NCBI RefSeq assembly: GCF_000526995.1
Contig: NZ_AZUI01000001.1
Location: forward strand, 6,319,702 to 6,383,701
Length of the DNA: 64,000 bases
Direction: 5' to 3'
DNA from: Lacrimispora indolis DSM 755
GTDB taxonomy: Bacteria > Bacillota > Clostridia > Lachnospirales > Lachnospiraceae
Shown: in pieces, positions 1 through 9,476 of the stretch
Position numbering within the stretch: the first letter of the stretch is position 1
Layout of the letters: the number at the start of each line of letters is the position of its first letter
The notes under the pieces: model-generated
The model's database searches: none
Told to the model about the DNA's origin: nothing
The model's input: only the letters and a program-made list of their open reading frames with translations
Position numbers and translations under genes: made by a program

Positions 1-1091
1 ATCACCACCGACAGGCCAAAAAGCGCTCCTCCTGCCAGCACAAGTCCTCCGCCGACCACAACTCCCAGGATCCCGCCAAAGGCGGAAAGAATGGCTGATT
101 CGGTTAAAAACTGGATCAGAACATCCCTTGTTCTTGCTCCCAGAGCCTTTCTGATCCCAATTTCTCTTGTTCGTTCCGTAACGGATACCAGCATGATGTT
201 CATGATCCCGATTCCTCCTACCAGAAGGGAGATGGCTGCGATCCCTCCCACGGCAGCGGACAGGCCTCCCATAAGTGTGTCCGCACTTCCCATTTCACTG
301 GACACAGAATAAAAGGTGACATCTTCCTTGTTCCGGTTTTTGGACTTTGCCACATAGGAGGTGAATCTTTCAGAAAAGGAATTCATGTCGGTTCCCTCCT
401 TTGCATAAAGGCGCAGGCTGTAAATGTTGTCATTGGGCCAGGTCAGCAGGGTATCCGGCACATATCCTGCCCTGGTCTCGCTGGCCCCGGACATCATTGC
501 TTCAAAGGGATTCTGGTCCAGCCGGTAGATCCCCACAACGTTGTAATCGTCCGTAACGCCGTAAATGGTGGTGCGGAAGGTTTTTCCCACCGCATTTTCC
601 ATTCCGAACAGAGCCTCCGCCCCCTTTGCCTCCAGCACGACATTGTTTTTTCTTCCTTTAATATCAGCCTCATTTAAATTGCGGCCATAGATAATGTCGA
701 TCTTCTGGACCTGGGGATAATTGGCGTAGATTCCTTCAAACCCGTACTTGACCTTATTGCGTCCAAAGACAGCCTCTGCATTGACGCTGGCATTGCTGTC
801 TAAGTAGGTGATTTCGTCTCCGAATACCTCTTTCACCCGATCCATTTCGTCCAGGGTAAAGTAATCGCTTTGCCTCATATCCTCCCCATCCTTTGGCCAG
901 ACATAGACATAAGCCAGGGTAACTCCCACATTTTTATAAAGGTCAGATACCATAAACCGCATGGTATCTCCGATCGATACAATGGCAATGACGGATCCAA
1001 TGCCGATGATTATCCCAAGCATTGTCAGAAAGGACCTCATCTTGTTGGCCTTGATGGCATGTATGGCCATACTCATATTTTCCAGCAGCAT
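1..1091 (-). CDS. MacB/FtsX-type ABC transporter permease, 3' end cut by window edge
   Basis: Membrane subunit of a MacB-like ABC system, which drives export or mechanotransmission rather than classical import. The start is ATG at 1091, reading [17 protein letters not shown], followed by a first membrane helix with the [13 protein letters not shown] motif common in this family, a large extracellular MacB-PCD domain, and the FtsX block with [19 protein letters not shown]. The reading frame is still open at base 1, so the last one or two helices lie outside. It is a close paralog of the permease just upstream (1104-2312) with a 12-bp gap, and both probably share the single ATPase at 2303-3097. 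The substrate is not evident. Confidence 0.9.
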   Translation of the reverse strand, partial: MLLENMSMAIHAIKANKMRSFLTMLGIIIGIGSVIAIVSIGDTMRFMVSDLYKNVGVTLAYVYVWPKDGEDMRQSDYFTLDEMDRVKEVFGDEITYLDSNASVNAEAVFGRNKVKYGFEGIYANYPQVQKIDIIYGRNLNEADIKGRKNNVVLEAKGAEALFGMENAVGKTFRTTIYGVTDDYNVVGIYRLDQNPFEAMMSGASETRAGYVPDTLLTWPNDNIYSLRLYAKEGTDMNSFSERFTSYVAKSKNRNKEDVTFYSVSSEMGSADTLMGGLSAAVGGIAAISLLVGGIGIMNIMLVSVTERTREIGIRKALGARTRDVLIQFLTESAILSAFGGILGVVVGGGLVLAGGALFGLSVV

Positions 1092-1103
1092 GATGTTCCC
1101 CTC

Positions 1104-2312
1104 CTATTCATATCTTAAGGCTTCAATGGGATCTTTTTTCGCTGCCTTGGAAGCCGGATAAAGCCCAAAGAATATACCTACTAAAGCCGAGAATCCTACT
1201 GCCAGGACCACTACAGAGGGCCTGATGACCACGGTCATCTGAAAAGCGGCTCCCCCTGCTTTCACAAGAGCGACTCCAAGAAGAATTCCGATGATTCCTC
1301 CGCAGGCCGACATAAAGGCAGACTCCGTCAAAAACTGGATCATAATGTCTCTTGTCCTCGCGCCAAGAGCCTTGCGGACCCCGATTTCCCTGGTTCGTTC
1401 CGTAACGGAGACCATCATGATATTCATGATCCCGATGCCTCCTACCAGCAAAGAGATGGCGGCAATTCCGCCAACAGCGGCCGCCATGCCGGAAAGGCCG
1501 GCATCCACGCTTCCCATCTGCTCGGCAACGGACATGGTCCGGATCTCTGATTCCGGGCGGCCCTTTAACTTTGCCACGTACCTGGTAAGTTCCGACAGGA
1601 ATGCATTCATATCCACTCCATCCCTGACATAAAAATTCAAGTCCTGAAAAAGATCATTGGATTTTGTTAGGACCGTATAAGGCAGAAACCCTGACTGGGT
1701 CTGTCCGTTTCCCATTAACATGGCCATCATGGGGGAAATATCCTTATGATAGACTCCAACAACCATATACTCCTGGGTGTCTTTATTAATGGTCATGCGG
1801 AAGGTTCTGCCAACACAGTCAGCCGTGCCGAACAGCTCCACCGCCCCCTTATCCTCCAAAACCACATGATTTGCCGCTCCTTTTACATCCGCCGTATTGA
1901 TGGCTCTTCCGTAAATGATATCCAATGGCTGTACATCGGTATAATTGGAATCAATCCCCTGGAATTGATACTTAACCTTTCTCCGCCCATTGACAGCCTC
2001 TGCATCGGCACTGGCATCGCTGTCAATATACTGGATCTTATCCTGGTAAACGTCCCTGACACGGTCCATTTCATCCCTGGTAAAATAATCCGACATCCGA
2101 AAATCCGTCACATCCCAGGACACCATAATGATGGCCCGGTTAAAGCCTACATCCTTATAGGCATCGGAAAATAAATTCCTCATGCTGTCTCCTACGGATA
2201 CAATGGCGATCACCGCCCCAATGCCGATGATGATTCCCAGCATGGTCAAAAAGGATCTCATTTTATTGGACCGTATGGCGTGAAGCGCCATACTCATGTT
2301 TTCTAACAGCAT
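1104..2312 (-). CDS. MacB/FtsX-type ABC transporter permease
   Basis: Permease of 402 residues with the standard MacB layout: an N-terminal helix (about residues 15-40, [20 protein letters not shown]), a periplasmic-type MacB-PCD region of roughly 200 residues facing outside in a Gram-positive cell, and three C-terminal helices around the FtsX motif [19 protein letters not shown]. The gene overlaps the ATPase stop by 10 bp, so translation is probably coupled. The order adaptor, ATPase, permease, permease indicates one operon reading from 4489 leftwards. The tandem paralog downstream suggests that the active complex is a permease heterodimer, which is inference. Confidence 0.92.
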   Translation of the reverse strand: MLLENMSMALHAIRSNKMRSFLTMLGIIIGIGAVIAIVSVGDSMRNLFSDAYKDVGFNRAIIMVSWDVTDFRMSDYFTRDEMDRVRDVYQDKIQYIDSDASADAEAVNGRRKVKYQFQGIDSNYTDVQPLDIIYGRAINTADVKGAANHVVLEDKGAVELFGTADCVGRTFRMTINKDTQEYMVVGVYHKDISPMMAMLMGNGQTQSGFLPYTVLTKSNDLFQDLNFYVRDGVDMNAFLSELTRYVAKLKGRPESEIRTMSVAEQMGSVDAGLSGMAAAVGGIAAISLLVGGIGIMNIMMVSVTERTREIGVRKALGARTRDIMIQFLTESAFMSACGGIIGILLGVALVKAGGAAFQMTVVIRPSVVVLAVGFSALVGIFFGLYPASKAAKKDPIEALRYE

Positions 2313-3097
2313 GGCGTCCCTTCTTTCTCCATATTTTCAGACTCTTCCTGTTCCTGGATCTGAGGAACATTGAGCTCATCGCTGACCATCTGCCCATCCC
2401 GAAAACGTATGATCCTCTCTGTAAAAGCAGCAATATCCTCTTCATGGGTTACCAGTACAACAGTAGCTCCCTCCTTGTGAAGCTTGGAAAACAGCTCCAT
2501 GATCTCCTTTGAAGAGGCGGTATCTAAGTTTCCCGTAGGCTCATCGGCCAGAATCAGGGGAGGCTCATTTGCCAGCGCCCTGGCAATGGCAACCCTCTGC
2601 CGCTGTCCTCCGGAAAGCTCATTGGGCATGTGCTCATACCGGCTTCCAAGACCTACCCGTTCCAGAAGCATTAAAGCCCGCTCCTCCCTGGATTTTTTGG
2701 ATATATGGGCATAAGTCATGGGAAGCTCCACATTTTTTAATGCAGAGGTCCTTGATATGAGATTAAAGGACTGGAATACAAATCCTATTTTGCGGTTTCT
2801 GATGGCTGATAAATCATCGGCCGGAAGCTCCGCCGTATCAATGCCGTCAAGATAATAATGCCCCATAGTAGGCCGGTCTAAGCACCCTAAAATGTTCATG
2901 AGGGTTGACTTTCCTGAGCCGGACTGTCCCATAATTGCTACAAATTCTCCCCGCTTAATGGTTAAGTTTACCCGCTTTAATCCCAGCACCTTAATGGAGC
3001 CGGTATCGTAAACCTTTACCACATCCACCAGTTTTATCAAATCTTCCTTAACATTCTCTGTTACGCGGGCAGGAAGCTTATCCTTTTTTTTCCACAT
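2303..3097 (-). CDS. MacB/LolD-type ABC transporter ATP-binding protein
   Basis: Cytosolic ATPase of 264 residues that powers the neighbouring FtsX-type permeases. Visible motifs are Walker [10 protein letters not shown] (about residues 58-66), signature [15 protein letters not shown], Walker B LILADEP with catalytic Glu in ADEPTGNLD, and an H-loop in VTHEED. The ADEPTGNLD form is typical of the MacB/LolD/FtsE class. It has a short charged N-terminal extension (about 20 residues) and a C-terminal tail of about 30 residues beyond the ATPase core. It overlaps the permease start by 10 bp and follows the adaptor gene after 12 bp. Confidence 0.93.
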   Translation of the reverse strand: MWKKKDKLPARVTENVKEDLIKLVDVVKVYDTGSIKVLGLKRVNLTIKRGEFVAIMGQSGSGKSTLMNILGCLDRPTMGHYYLDGIDTAELPADDLSAIRNRKIGFVFQSFNLISRTSALKNVELPMTYAHISKKSREERALMLLERVGLGSRYEHMPNELSGGQRQRVAIARALANEPPLILADEPTGNLDTASSKEIMELFSKLHKEGATVVLVTHEEDIAAFTERIIRFRDGQMVSDELNVPQIQEQEESENMEKEGTPCC

Positions 3098-3109
3098 ACT
3101 TCCTCCCCC

Positions 3110-4489
3110 TTACTGAACCGGTGAAATCACGGTTACTGCCATTCCTTCTGTAAGCATAGGAGTCGGGGCATCAATCACCTGCATCCCTTCCGTCAAGGCT
3201 CCCTCTTCTTCCGGAATGATCTCTGCCTGGATATCGCTCTCCACTCCGGTTTTCACAGGAATAAAGGTTACTGTTTTATCCTTTACACAGGCAATGGCCG
3301 TGCTGCCGTCAGGCTGCTGGATCACTGCTGAAATTGGAACAACCCATACATTCTCCGCCTTTTGAAGCTCAATTTTTGCCTTGGCGGTAATGCCTGCGAT
3401 CAGCTTTGTATTCTGGTCAATGATCCGTATGGTGGTGGGAATGACCCGTTCCGTGGAACCATTTCCCTTCTCCTCTCCTGTGGGAGAAATGGCGGTCACC
3501 TCTCCTCTTGCGGTCTCACCGTTTAAAATATCCGCACTGATTTCCACCGGCTGTCCTATGGCAACCTTTCCTATGGAATACTCGCTGACATTGATCTTCA
3601 TTTCCAGCACATCCAAATTGTTGATGATGAACATGGGTTTGTCATCATCGGTTTTATCTGCAAAACGGCCCACCTTGCAGTTGACTCTTACTACAGTCCC
3701 CACAATGGGGCTGGTGACCTTCGTATTATTTAATGCTTCCTTCTTCTGTTCCAGTTCAAAGGCCTCTTTTTCGATCTGAAGGGCATAGGATTCATTTGCC
3801 ACCGGCTTTCCATTTTTTAAGGTATATGTACTCATTTCCCGCTGCGCGTCATTCATGGTGTTGGATGCAGTCTCAAGCTCCACCTGGGAAGCGCTTCCTC
3901 CCTGGTAAAGAGCCAGGGTCCGGTTATAGTTGGCCCTGGCAGTGTCATAATCCTGCTTTGCCTTTGCATATCCGTTTTCCGCTTCCCTCTGCTTATCCCC
4001 ATAGGTGCTCACAGCCAGGTCATAGGCGTTTTGAGCGATATCCACTTCCTTTTTTGCATCCTTATCGTCAAGGGTCGCCAAGACCTGTCCTTTTTCTACC
4101 CGGTCTCCTTCCTTTACCAGAAGCTCCAGGATCTCCGCATGAAGATTGGATACTACTTCCACGCTGTCGGTTCCCTGGACAGGCCCGCTGACTGACAGCA
4201 TTTCCACTACCTCTCCCTTTGCAAGGGGCGAAGCAGTTACCGGCATAGCCACACTCCCGCCGCCTGCCATCACCTTGAAGGCAATAAAAAAGGCCCCAAT
4301 GACCGCCGCTCCAATGGTTATGATCTTTCTCTTTTTGCTCCACTTTTTCCGCGGGCCCTTCTTTTTCTTTTTTCCGCCTTTTTCCTCTTCCATCAGGCTT
4401 TGCAGCTCTCTATCAAATACTTCATCAGACATTGGCTCCATTTCCGCCCCTTCGCCCGCTTCCATCTCATTGTTCTTAAATCCGTTCAT
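3110..4489 (-). CDS. HlyD/MacA-like efflux adaptor subunit
   Basis: Membrane-anchored adaptor of 459 residues. A charged cytoplasmic N-terminus rich in Lys precedes one transmembrane helix (about residues 55-75, IITIGAAVIGAFFIAFKVMA). Then come the split biotinyl-lipoyl halves (LLVKEGDRVEKGQVLATLDD and the VTSPIVGTVVRVN half), a coiled-coil hairpin of about 100 residues (Ala/Glu/Gln-rich) between them, and a beta-barrel with the YSIGKVAIGQPVEI segment. AGGAGGG precedes the ATG. It is the first gene of the MacB-type operon. In Gram-positives such adaptors partner FtsX-type permeases in peptide or antibiotic export; the substrate here is unknown. Confidence 0.88.
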   Translation of the reverse strand: MNGFKNNEMEAGEGAEMEPMSDEVFDRELQSLMEEEKGGKKKKKGPRKKWSKKRKIITIGAAVIGAFFIAFKVMAGGGSVAMPVTASPLAKGEVVEMLSVSGPVQGTDSVEVVSNLHAEILELLVKEGDRVEKGQVLATLDDKDAKKEVDIAQNAYDLAVSTYGDKQREAENGYAKAKQDYDTARANYNRTLALYQGGSASQVELETASNTMNDAQREMSTYTLKNGKPVANESYALQIEKEAFELEQKKEALNNTKVTSPIVGTVVRVNCKVGRFADKTDDDKPMFIINNLDVLEMKINVSEYSIGKVAIGQPVEISADILNGETARGEVTAISPTGEEKGNGSTERVIPTTIRIIDQNTKLIAGITAKAKIELQKAENVWVVPISAVIQQPDGSTAIACVKDKTVTFIPVKTGVESDIQAEIIPEEEGALTEGMQVIDAPTPMLTEGMAVTVISPVQ

Positions 4490-4883
4490 GCCCTTTTCCC
4501 TCCTGTATCGGTGACACTTCTTTTTTCCTTATTATAACGGGCTGATATAACTTTTTTAAGTATAAAATTCTTATAATTTTCTAAACTTTTCAATCTTCAA
4601 GGACTTTTTCCCGCCATTGATGCCGGAAACAGCCCTTTTTCACTTTTTGCTTCAAATATCATGATGCTTTTTATGAAACCCAGGGAGTTGAGTCAAGAAA
4701 ATCCGTGATAATAGAAGCCTAATTCCAATGTATTTTGTCTTCAAACCTCTGGATGCAGCATATGCAAGTCTCTCAATTTTCAGACAAACTCTGAATAAAA
4801 AAATCATAAATCCGCCTTTATCCCTCACATGCCCTCATTTTCTGAATATACTTATACAGATAATAAAAACAGGGAATCACCTA
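4490..4883. promoter_or_regulatory. Divergent intergenic region between the MacB-type operon and the SOD gene
   Basis: No coding sequence is convincing in this 394-bp gap. On the minus strand a TATAAT-like box lies at 4541-4546, about 50 bp before the adaptor start, but no good -35 hexamer stands 17 bp upstream. On the plus strand TTGAGT near 4688 followed by TGATAAT is a weak promoter candidate for the dismutase gene and would leave a leader of roughly 160 nt. The region is AT-rich, with no obvious strong inverted repeat. Confidence 0.4.
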
Positions 4884-5519
4884 ATGAATGAGCATTATCC
4901 ATTTGTAAATCCACCCCTACCTTATGATTATGATGCGTTAGAGCCGTGCATCGACACAAAGACCATGTGCCTTCATCATGACAGGCACTTACAGGCCTAT
5001 GTAGATAACCTCAATAAGACCCTAAAAAACTGTCCGGACCTGCAAAGCTGGTCCTTGAAAAAGCTGCTCTGCAACGCAGACTGCCTGCAAAAAGACGTTC
5101 AGAAGTCCGTCAGGAATAACGGAGGCGGAGTTTACAACCATATCTTCTATTTTAACGGTATGTCAAACTCTGAAACCCGCTGCCAGGCCGGAATGCTCTA
5201 TTATGCGCTGGTCATGGATTTCGGGTCAATAGAAGCCTTTTACACGGAATTCGAGGAAAAAGCAATGTCCGTCTTTGGCTCCGGTTACGCATGGCTGGTT
5301 GTGGACCAATGCGGCAAGCTTAAAATCGTAACCACAGCAAATCAGGATACCCCCATTGTTCAAAATCTCTGCCCGGTCCTTACCATAGACGTGTGGGAGC
5401 ATGCCTACTACTTACTGCACTACAACGAACGGGATGCATACATCCAAAACTGGTTCCAGGTAATAGACTGGGAACGCGCCAATAAGAATTACCGGAAATG
5501 CCTGGCATGCAGGAACTAA
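4884..5519 (+). CDS. Superoxide dismutase, Fe/Mn family (Mn-type signature)
   Basis: Converts superoxide to oxygen and peroxide. The ATG at 4884 gives 211 residues, the usual family length, and starts MNEHYPFVNPPLPYDYDALEP; the frame stays open further upstream but that extension has no homology to the family. All four metal ligands are visible by comparison with E. coli SodA: the first His in MCLHHDRH, the His in YNHIFYF, and Asp and His in DVWEHAYYL. The Gln in TANQDTP is the Mn-type outer-sphere residue. It is divergent from typical enzymes in the usual MEIHH and NHSLFW motifs and is Cys-rich. The gene is monocistronic on the plus strand between two efflux operons. Confidence 0.88.
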   Translation: MNEHYPFVNPPLPYDYDALEPCIDTKTMCLHHDRHLQAYVDNLNKTLKNCPDLQSWSLKKLLCNADCLQKDVQKSVRNNGGGVYNHIFYFNGMSNSETRCQAGMLYYALVMDFGSIEAFYTEFEEKAMSVFGSGYAWLVVDQCGKLKIVTTANQDTPIVQNLCPVLTIDVWEHAYYLLHYNERDAYIQNWFQVIDWERANKNYRKCLACRN

Positions 5520-5569
5520 ATCTCCGGCCTCCTTCTCCTCCCGCCAGAAAGCTGAATCTGTTATAAATG

Positions 5570-5604
5570 AAAAGCACCGCCATTCATCAAAAGGCGGTGC
5601 TTTT
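5570..5604. terminator. Bidirectional rho-independent terminator
   Basis: Perfect 12-bp inverted repeat (AAAAGCACCGCC and its complement) around an 11-nt loop, with A-run and T-run flanks, placed between the convergent ends of the superoxide dismutase gene (5519) and the efflux adaptor gene (5645). It can serve both. Confidence 0.92.
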
Positions 5605-5644
5605 CTCTGCTCAACTCTTTAAAGGATCCATACAAATATTTAAC

Positions 5645-6817
5645 CTATTTTACAGTCAGTACATGCACCTGTTTGCCATCCTCCAAAGGACTGCTGCTCT
5701 GCATCACCACTTCGTCCCCTTCGGAAAGTCCCTGGGAAACTTCATAATAAGCGTTCTTTTTTCTTCCCTCCGTGATTGCTGTCCTGACCGCGCTTCCATC
5801 GGAAACCTTGTATACAAAAGCTCCGGAATCGTCGGACTGGATACACTTTGCCGGAATGTATACAGAGCTGTTTTCCTTATTATCAGATACTCTTAAATCT
5901 GCTGTCAGGCCGATATAGCTGACCTTGCTTGCCTCTTCCAGCTGCACGGTCACCGTGAACATCCCTGTTGAAGCATTGGTAACCGCGGATATTTCGGAAA
6001 TAGTTCCCTGGCAGCTTTCGCCTAATGGCTGAAGGCTGACCCTCATGTCCATTCCGGTTTTCAGCTGGTCAATGTCCATGTCAGCCACCTGGATCTTCAC
6101 TTTCTTTCCGCTGTCGTCAATGACTGTCATGGACTTGATCTGGGGAGAAACCATCTGGCCTATTTCCACATAAACGTTTGTCACCATTCCGGATATGGGG
6201 GAAGTAACCTTACAGTCGTCAAATTTCTTCTGTACGATATCCAGGGAAGCCTTGGCGCTGTCCAGCTGGGCCTTTGTAACTTCATAATTACCTGCCTGCC
6301 CGTTGGTGGCTGCCTGAAGCTGTACGGCGGCCGTATCCATCTGAGCCTTTGCCCCTTCATACTCTGCCTGGGAAACGGCGCCTCCTTCATACAGGACCTG
6401 CATGCGGCTGAAATTATCCCTTGCTGTGTTAAAGGCGATCTCTGCCGGCCTTACGCCTGTATTCTGCTGGTTTGCTTTTTCCGCATTTTTAAAAGCGGCT
6501 TCCGCTGCCTGATAGCCTGCCTTTGCCTGCTCCAGCTGCAGCCTTGCATCCTGGTCATCCACCTGGAACAAAACGTCTCCTGAACTTACATGATCTCCTT
6601 CCTTTACCGGGATCTCTAAAATCTTTCCGCTGCCGTTTGGCATCACATCAACACTGCTGAGAGCTTCCACGGTTCCCTGCCATACCATGGTAGACAGATC
6701 TTTTCCCGATTTCGCCACCGCAACGGTAACCTCAGTCTGCTGATTTTCTGCCCCGCAGCCTGTAAGCGAGCCCAACAGTATAGCCGCTGCCATAAAACCC
6801 GTGAATATTTTTTTCAT
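5645..6817 (-). CDS. RND/HlyD-type efflux adaptor lipoprotein
   Basis: Adaptor of about 390 residues with a lipoprotein signal: MKKIFTGFMAAAILLGSLTGCG, where LTGC is the lipobox and Cys would be lipidated. It has two lipoyl halves (IPVKEGDHVSSGDVLFQVDD and CKVTSPISGMVTNVYVEIG), a long Ala/Gln-rich coiled coil between them, and a beta-barrel region. The ATG at 6817 was chosen because AGGAGG lies 8 nt upstream; an in-frame ATG at 6847 would overlap the previous gene and lacks such a site. It is the last gene of the MarR-led exporter operon and ends at the terminator near 5600. It probably works with the ABC exporter encoded upstream, which is inference. Confidence 0.87.
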   Translation of the reverse strand: MKKIFTGFMAAAILLGSLTGCGAENQQTEVTVAVAKSGKDLSTMVWQGTVEALSSVDVMPNGSGKILEIPVKEGDHVSSGDVLFQVDDQDARLQLEQAKAGYQAAEAAFKNAEKANQQNTGVRPAEIAFNTARDNFSRMQVLYEGGAVSQAEYEGAKAQMDTAAVQLQAATNGQAGNYEVTKAQLDSAKASLDIVQKKFDDCKVTSPISGMVTNVYVEIGQMVSPQIKSMTVIDDSGKKVKIQVADMDIDQLKTGMDMRVSLQPLGESCQGTISEISAVTNASTGMFTVTVQLEEASKVSYIGLTADLRVSDNKENSSVYIPAKCIQSDDSGAFVYKVSDGSAVRTAITEGRKKNAYYEVSQGLSEGDEVVMQSSSPLEDGKQVHVLTVK

Positions 6818-6843
6818 CTTTTCTGACCTCCTGTAAGCCCTAT

Positions 6844-7524
6844 TCATTTCAGATGTATTTTAACTGATGCATTCATGCCAAATACAAGGGGAAGATTTTC
6901 TTCGTTTTCGATCGCCACCTTAATGGGTATCAGCTGAGTCACCTTAGTGTATTCCCCGCTGGTGTTAAAGCTGGAATTTCCGGAAAAATAAGTCTGGGTG
7001 GCTGGATCAATCTCGGTCACCTGCCCTTTAAAGGTCTTTCCGGGATATGCATCCAGTTTCACATCCACCCGCTGTCCCAGGCGGACCTTCATAATATCTG
7101 TTTCTTCCACATTCACTCCGACGTACAGATTTAAGGTGTCAGCTACCAGCGCAAGCTCTGATCCCAGGGCCACTGTCTGGTTGACTGCCCCGTCATTTTT
7201 TACCACTGTTCCGGAAATGGGAGCAGTGATATAGGGAAGGACTTCCTGCCGCCCCAGCACCTGGTCCTGCTCCACCAGGTCGCCGTTTTCCACCTCCCAA
7301 GACAAAAGCTTTCCGTTTGTTACCGCCTTTACGGAATACAGCTTTGCCGTCACCTTTGCGTTATTTGTTTTAAAATAGGATACGCTTGAGTCATAGACAT
7401 AATATCCGCCCACGCATCCGGCAAGCACCAGCAGGATCAGAAGGGGAGCTATGATCTTTTTCAGTTTTCCTGCCCCTGTCTTTACTTCCTGATCCTCAAC
7501 ATTGATATGTTTGTTTTCCTGCAT
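6844..7524 (-). CDS. Short HlyD-family secretion protein
   Basis: 226 residues with one N-terminal membrane helix (about 23-45, IIAPLLILLVLAGCVGGYYV), then a biotinyl-lipoyl-like region (NGDLVEQDQVLGRQ ... ITAPISGTVVKNDGAV) and a beta-barrel. The coiled-coil hairpin is almost absent, unlike the adaptor that follows. It has a strong fit to the EmrA/HlyD-like class. It lies between the ABC exporter pair and the lipoprotein adaptor in the same direction, so the operon encodes two adaptors of different length. The role (assembly or substrate hand-off to the outside) is inferred. Confidence 0.82.
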   Translation of the reverse strand: MQENKHINVEDQEVKTGAGKLKKIIAPLLILLVLAGCVGGYYVYDSSVSYFKTNNAKVTAKLYSVKAVTNGKLLSWEVENGDLVEQDQVLGRQEVLPYITAPISGTVVKNDGAVNQTVALGSELALVADTLNLYVGVNVEETDIMKVRLGQRVDVKLDAYPGKTFKGQVTEIDPATQTYFSGNSSFNTSGEYTKVTQLIPIKVAIENEENLPLVFGMNASVKIHLK

Positions 7525-7640
7525 ATTTTTCTCTCTCCGTTCTGTTATTCTTGAGAAGGCAACGGGCCAAGGTCAAGAAAACCTGACTTTGGCAGATGCC
7601 CGTGGAGTCAAATATTCCGCTGCTTTCTGCGGGTATTTGG
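7525..7640 (-). promoter_or_regulatory. Two stem-loops between exporter and adaptor genes
   Basis: The 116-bp gap holds two imperfect inverted repeats. One is at 7609-7639 (CAAATA/TATTTG arms with a GC core). The other is at 7562-7603 (ACGGGC/GCCCGT outer arms with a GCCAA/TTGGC type inner stem). Neither is followed by a clear T-run, so these are more likely RNA processing or stability elements than terminators. Confidence 0.35.
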
Positions 7641-9476
7641 CTAATCTGCAAACTGGCTGTGATACAGATCCGCATAAAATCCTTTCTTTTCCAGCAGCGA
7701 TACATGATTTCCCTGTTCTATAATATCGCCGTCCTTCATTACCAGGATTAAGTCTGCATCCCTGATGGTGGAAAGGCGGTGGGCGATCACAAAGCTGGTT
7801 CTGCCCTGCATCAATTTGCCCATGGCCTTTTGGATCAGCACTTCTGTTCTTGTATCAATGGAGCTGGTGGCTTCATCCAGAATCAAAACCCTGGGATCAG
7901 CCAGAATCGTTCTTGCAATGGTCAAAAGCTGCTTCTGGCCCTGGGATAGGTTGCTGGATTCCTCGTTGATCATCATGTAATAACCTCCCGGCAATGCCCG
8001 GATGAATTCATCGCAATGAGCTGCTTTTGCCGCTTCTATGACCTCTTCATCTGTTTTATCAAAATTTCCATACCGGATATTATCCATAATGGTGGCATTG
8101 TACAGCCATGTTTCCTGAAGCACCATGCCGAACATGGAGCGTAAATCCCCTCTTGTAAAATCCAGGGTGTCATGGCCGTCAATCAAAATATGTCCGGAAT
8201 TTAATTCGTAAAATCTCATAAGCAGCTTCACCACCGTTGTTTTGCCCGCTCCTGTGGGCCCTACGATGGCTACCATCTGTCCGGCCTTTATGGCAGAGGA
8301 GAAATCGTGAATGAACAATGTATCCGGCGTATAGCCAAAACAGACATTTTTAAATTCCACATTTCCATGAATTGACTGCAGTTTGATGGGTGCTTCGCTT
8401 TCCGGCACTTCATCCTGCTCATCTAAAAACTCGAATACACGCTCTGCAGCTGCTGCTGTGGACTGCAGCGTATTGGACACGTTTGCGATCTGGGAGATGG
8501 GCTGCATAAATGACCGCATGTATTGGATAAAGGCCTGGACGTCTCCGATCTCGATCACCTTTTCCACGGTTAAATAGCCGCCCAAAAGACAGACAAAAAC
8601 ATATCCTAAGTTACTGATAAAGGACATGATGGGCATCATCATTCCTGATAAAAACTGGGATTTCCAGGCCGATCCGTATAATTTATAGTTGATGGTCCGG
8701 AACTTTTCAATGGCTTCCTTTTCTCCGTTAAATATCTGCACAACATTATGGCCGCTGTAGATTTCTTCAATATGGCCGTTTAAGTATCCCAGACTTTCCT
8801 GCTGCTTCTGAAAATATACCTGGGATTTCTTCACCACAAACATGATCAGAACCATGGAAACCATAAGAACCAGAACAGCCACCAGGGTCATCCGGATGCT
8901 GATGGATATCATCATGATGACAATTCCAACCAGAGTTGTCACAGAAGTGATGATCTGCGTCAGGCTCTGGTTCAGCGTCTGGCTGACCGTGTCCACGTCA
9001 TTGGTGATCCTTGACAAAATCTCCCCGTGAGTCCTTGTATCATAATAATTAAGGGGGAGGCGGTTCATTTTCTCCGAAATATTCTTTCTCAGCTCATAGG
9101 TGACCTTCATGCTGATGCCTGACATAATATAGCTCTGTAAATAAGAAAATACGGCAGACACCAGATAGAGCACCACCAAAAGCAGCAGACGGTTTCGTAT
9201 GTAACGGAAATCCGTTAATAATCCGGTTCCCATCATCCAGGCGATCAGGCCTTCAAACAGCTTTGTGGTGGCCTTTCCTAAAATCTTAGGCCCTGCAATG
9301 GAAAATACGGAGGAACAGCCGGCAAATAAGACTACCACAAATACCGAGCGTTTGTACGGCTCTAAGTAACGGGCCAGATGAAGCATGGTCCCTTTAAAAT
9401 CTTTTGCATTCTCTGGCTTGCCCTGAAGCCCGCCTCTGCCGCCAATGGGGGAACTGGATGGTTTTTTCTCTGTCAT
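7641..9476 (-). CDS. ABC multidrug exporter half-transporter, canonical ATPase site
   Basis: 611-residue fused membrane/ATPase protein of the heterodimeric multidrug exporter class (BmrD/YheH-like). Six membrane helices occupy about residues 40-330. The ATPase domain shows Walker A GPTGAGKTT, signature LSQGQKQLLTIAR, Walker B LILDEATSSID with catalytic Glu, and H-loop IAHRLST. The start overlaps the partner's stop (ATGA), with GAGGAGG in front. With the upstream partner, whose site is degenerate, it should form one asymmetric exporter of lipophilic compounds. Regulation by the MarR protein at 11269-11775 is likely from operon position. Confidence 0.92.
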   Translation of the reverse strand: MTEKKPSSSPIGGRGGLQGKPENAKDFKGTMLHLARYLEPYKRSVFVVVLFAGCSSVFSIAGPKILGKATTKLFEGLIAWMMGTGLLTDFRYIRNRLLLLVVLYLVSAVFSYLQSYIMSGISMKVTYELRKNISEKMNRLPLNYYDTRTHGEILSRITNDVDTVSQTLNQSLTQIITSVTTLVGIVIMMISISIRMTLVAVLVLMVSMVLIMFVVKKSQVYFQKQQESLGYLNGHIEEIYSGHNVVQIFNGEKEAIEKFRTINYKLYGSAWKSQFLSGMMMPIMSFISNLGYVFVCLLGGYLTVEKVIEIGDVQAFIQYMRSFMQPISQIANVSNTLQSTAAAAERVFEFLDEQDEVPESEAPIKLQSIHGNVEFKNVCFGYTPDTLFIHDFSSAIKAGQMVAIVGPTGAGKTTVVKLLMRFYELNSGHILIDGHDTLDFTRGDLRSMFGMVLQETWLYNATIMDNIRYGNFDKTDEEVIEAAKAAHCDEFIRALPGGYYMMINEESSNLSQGQKQLLTIARTILADPRVLILDEATSSIDTRTEVLIQKAMGKLMQGRTSFVIAHRLSTIRDADLILVMKDGDIIEQGNHVSLLEKKGFYADLYHSQFAD

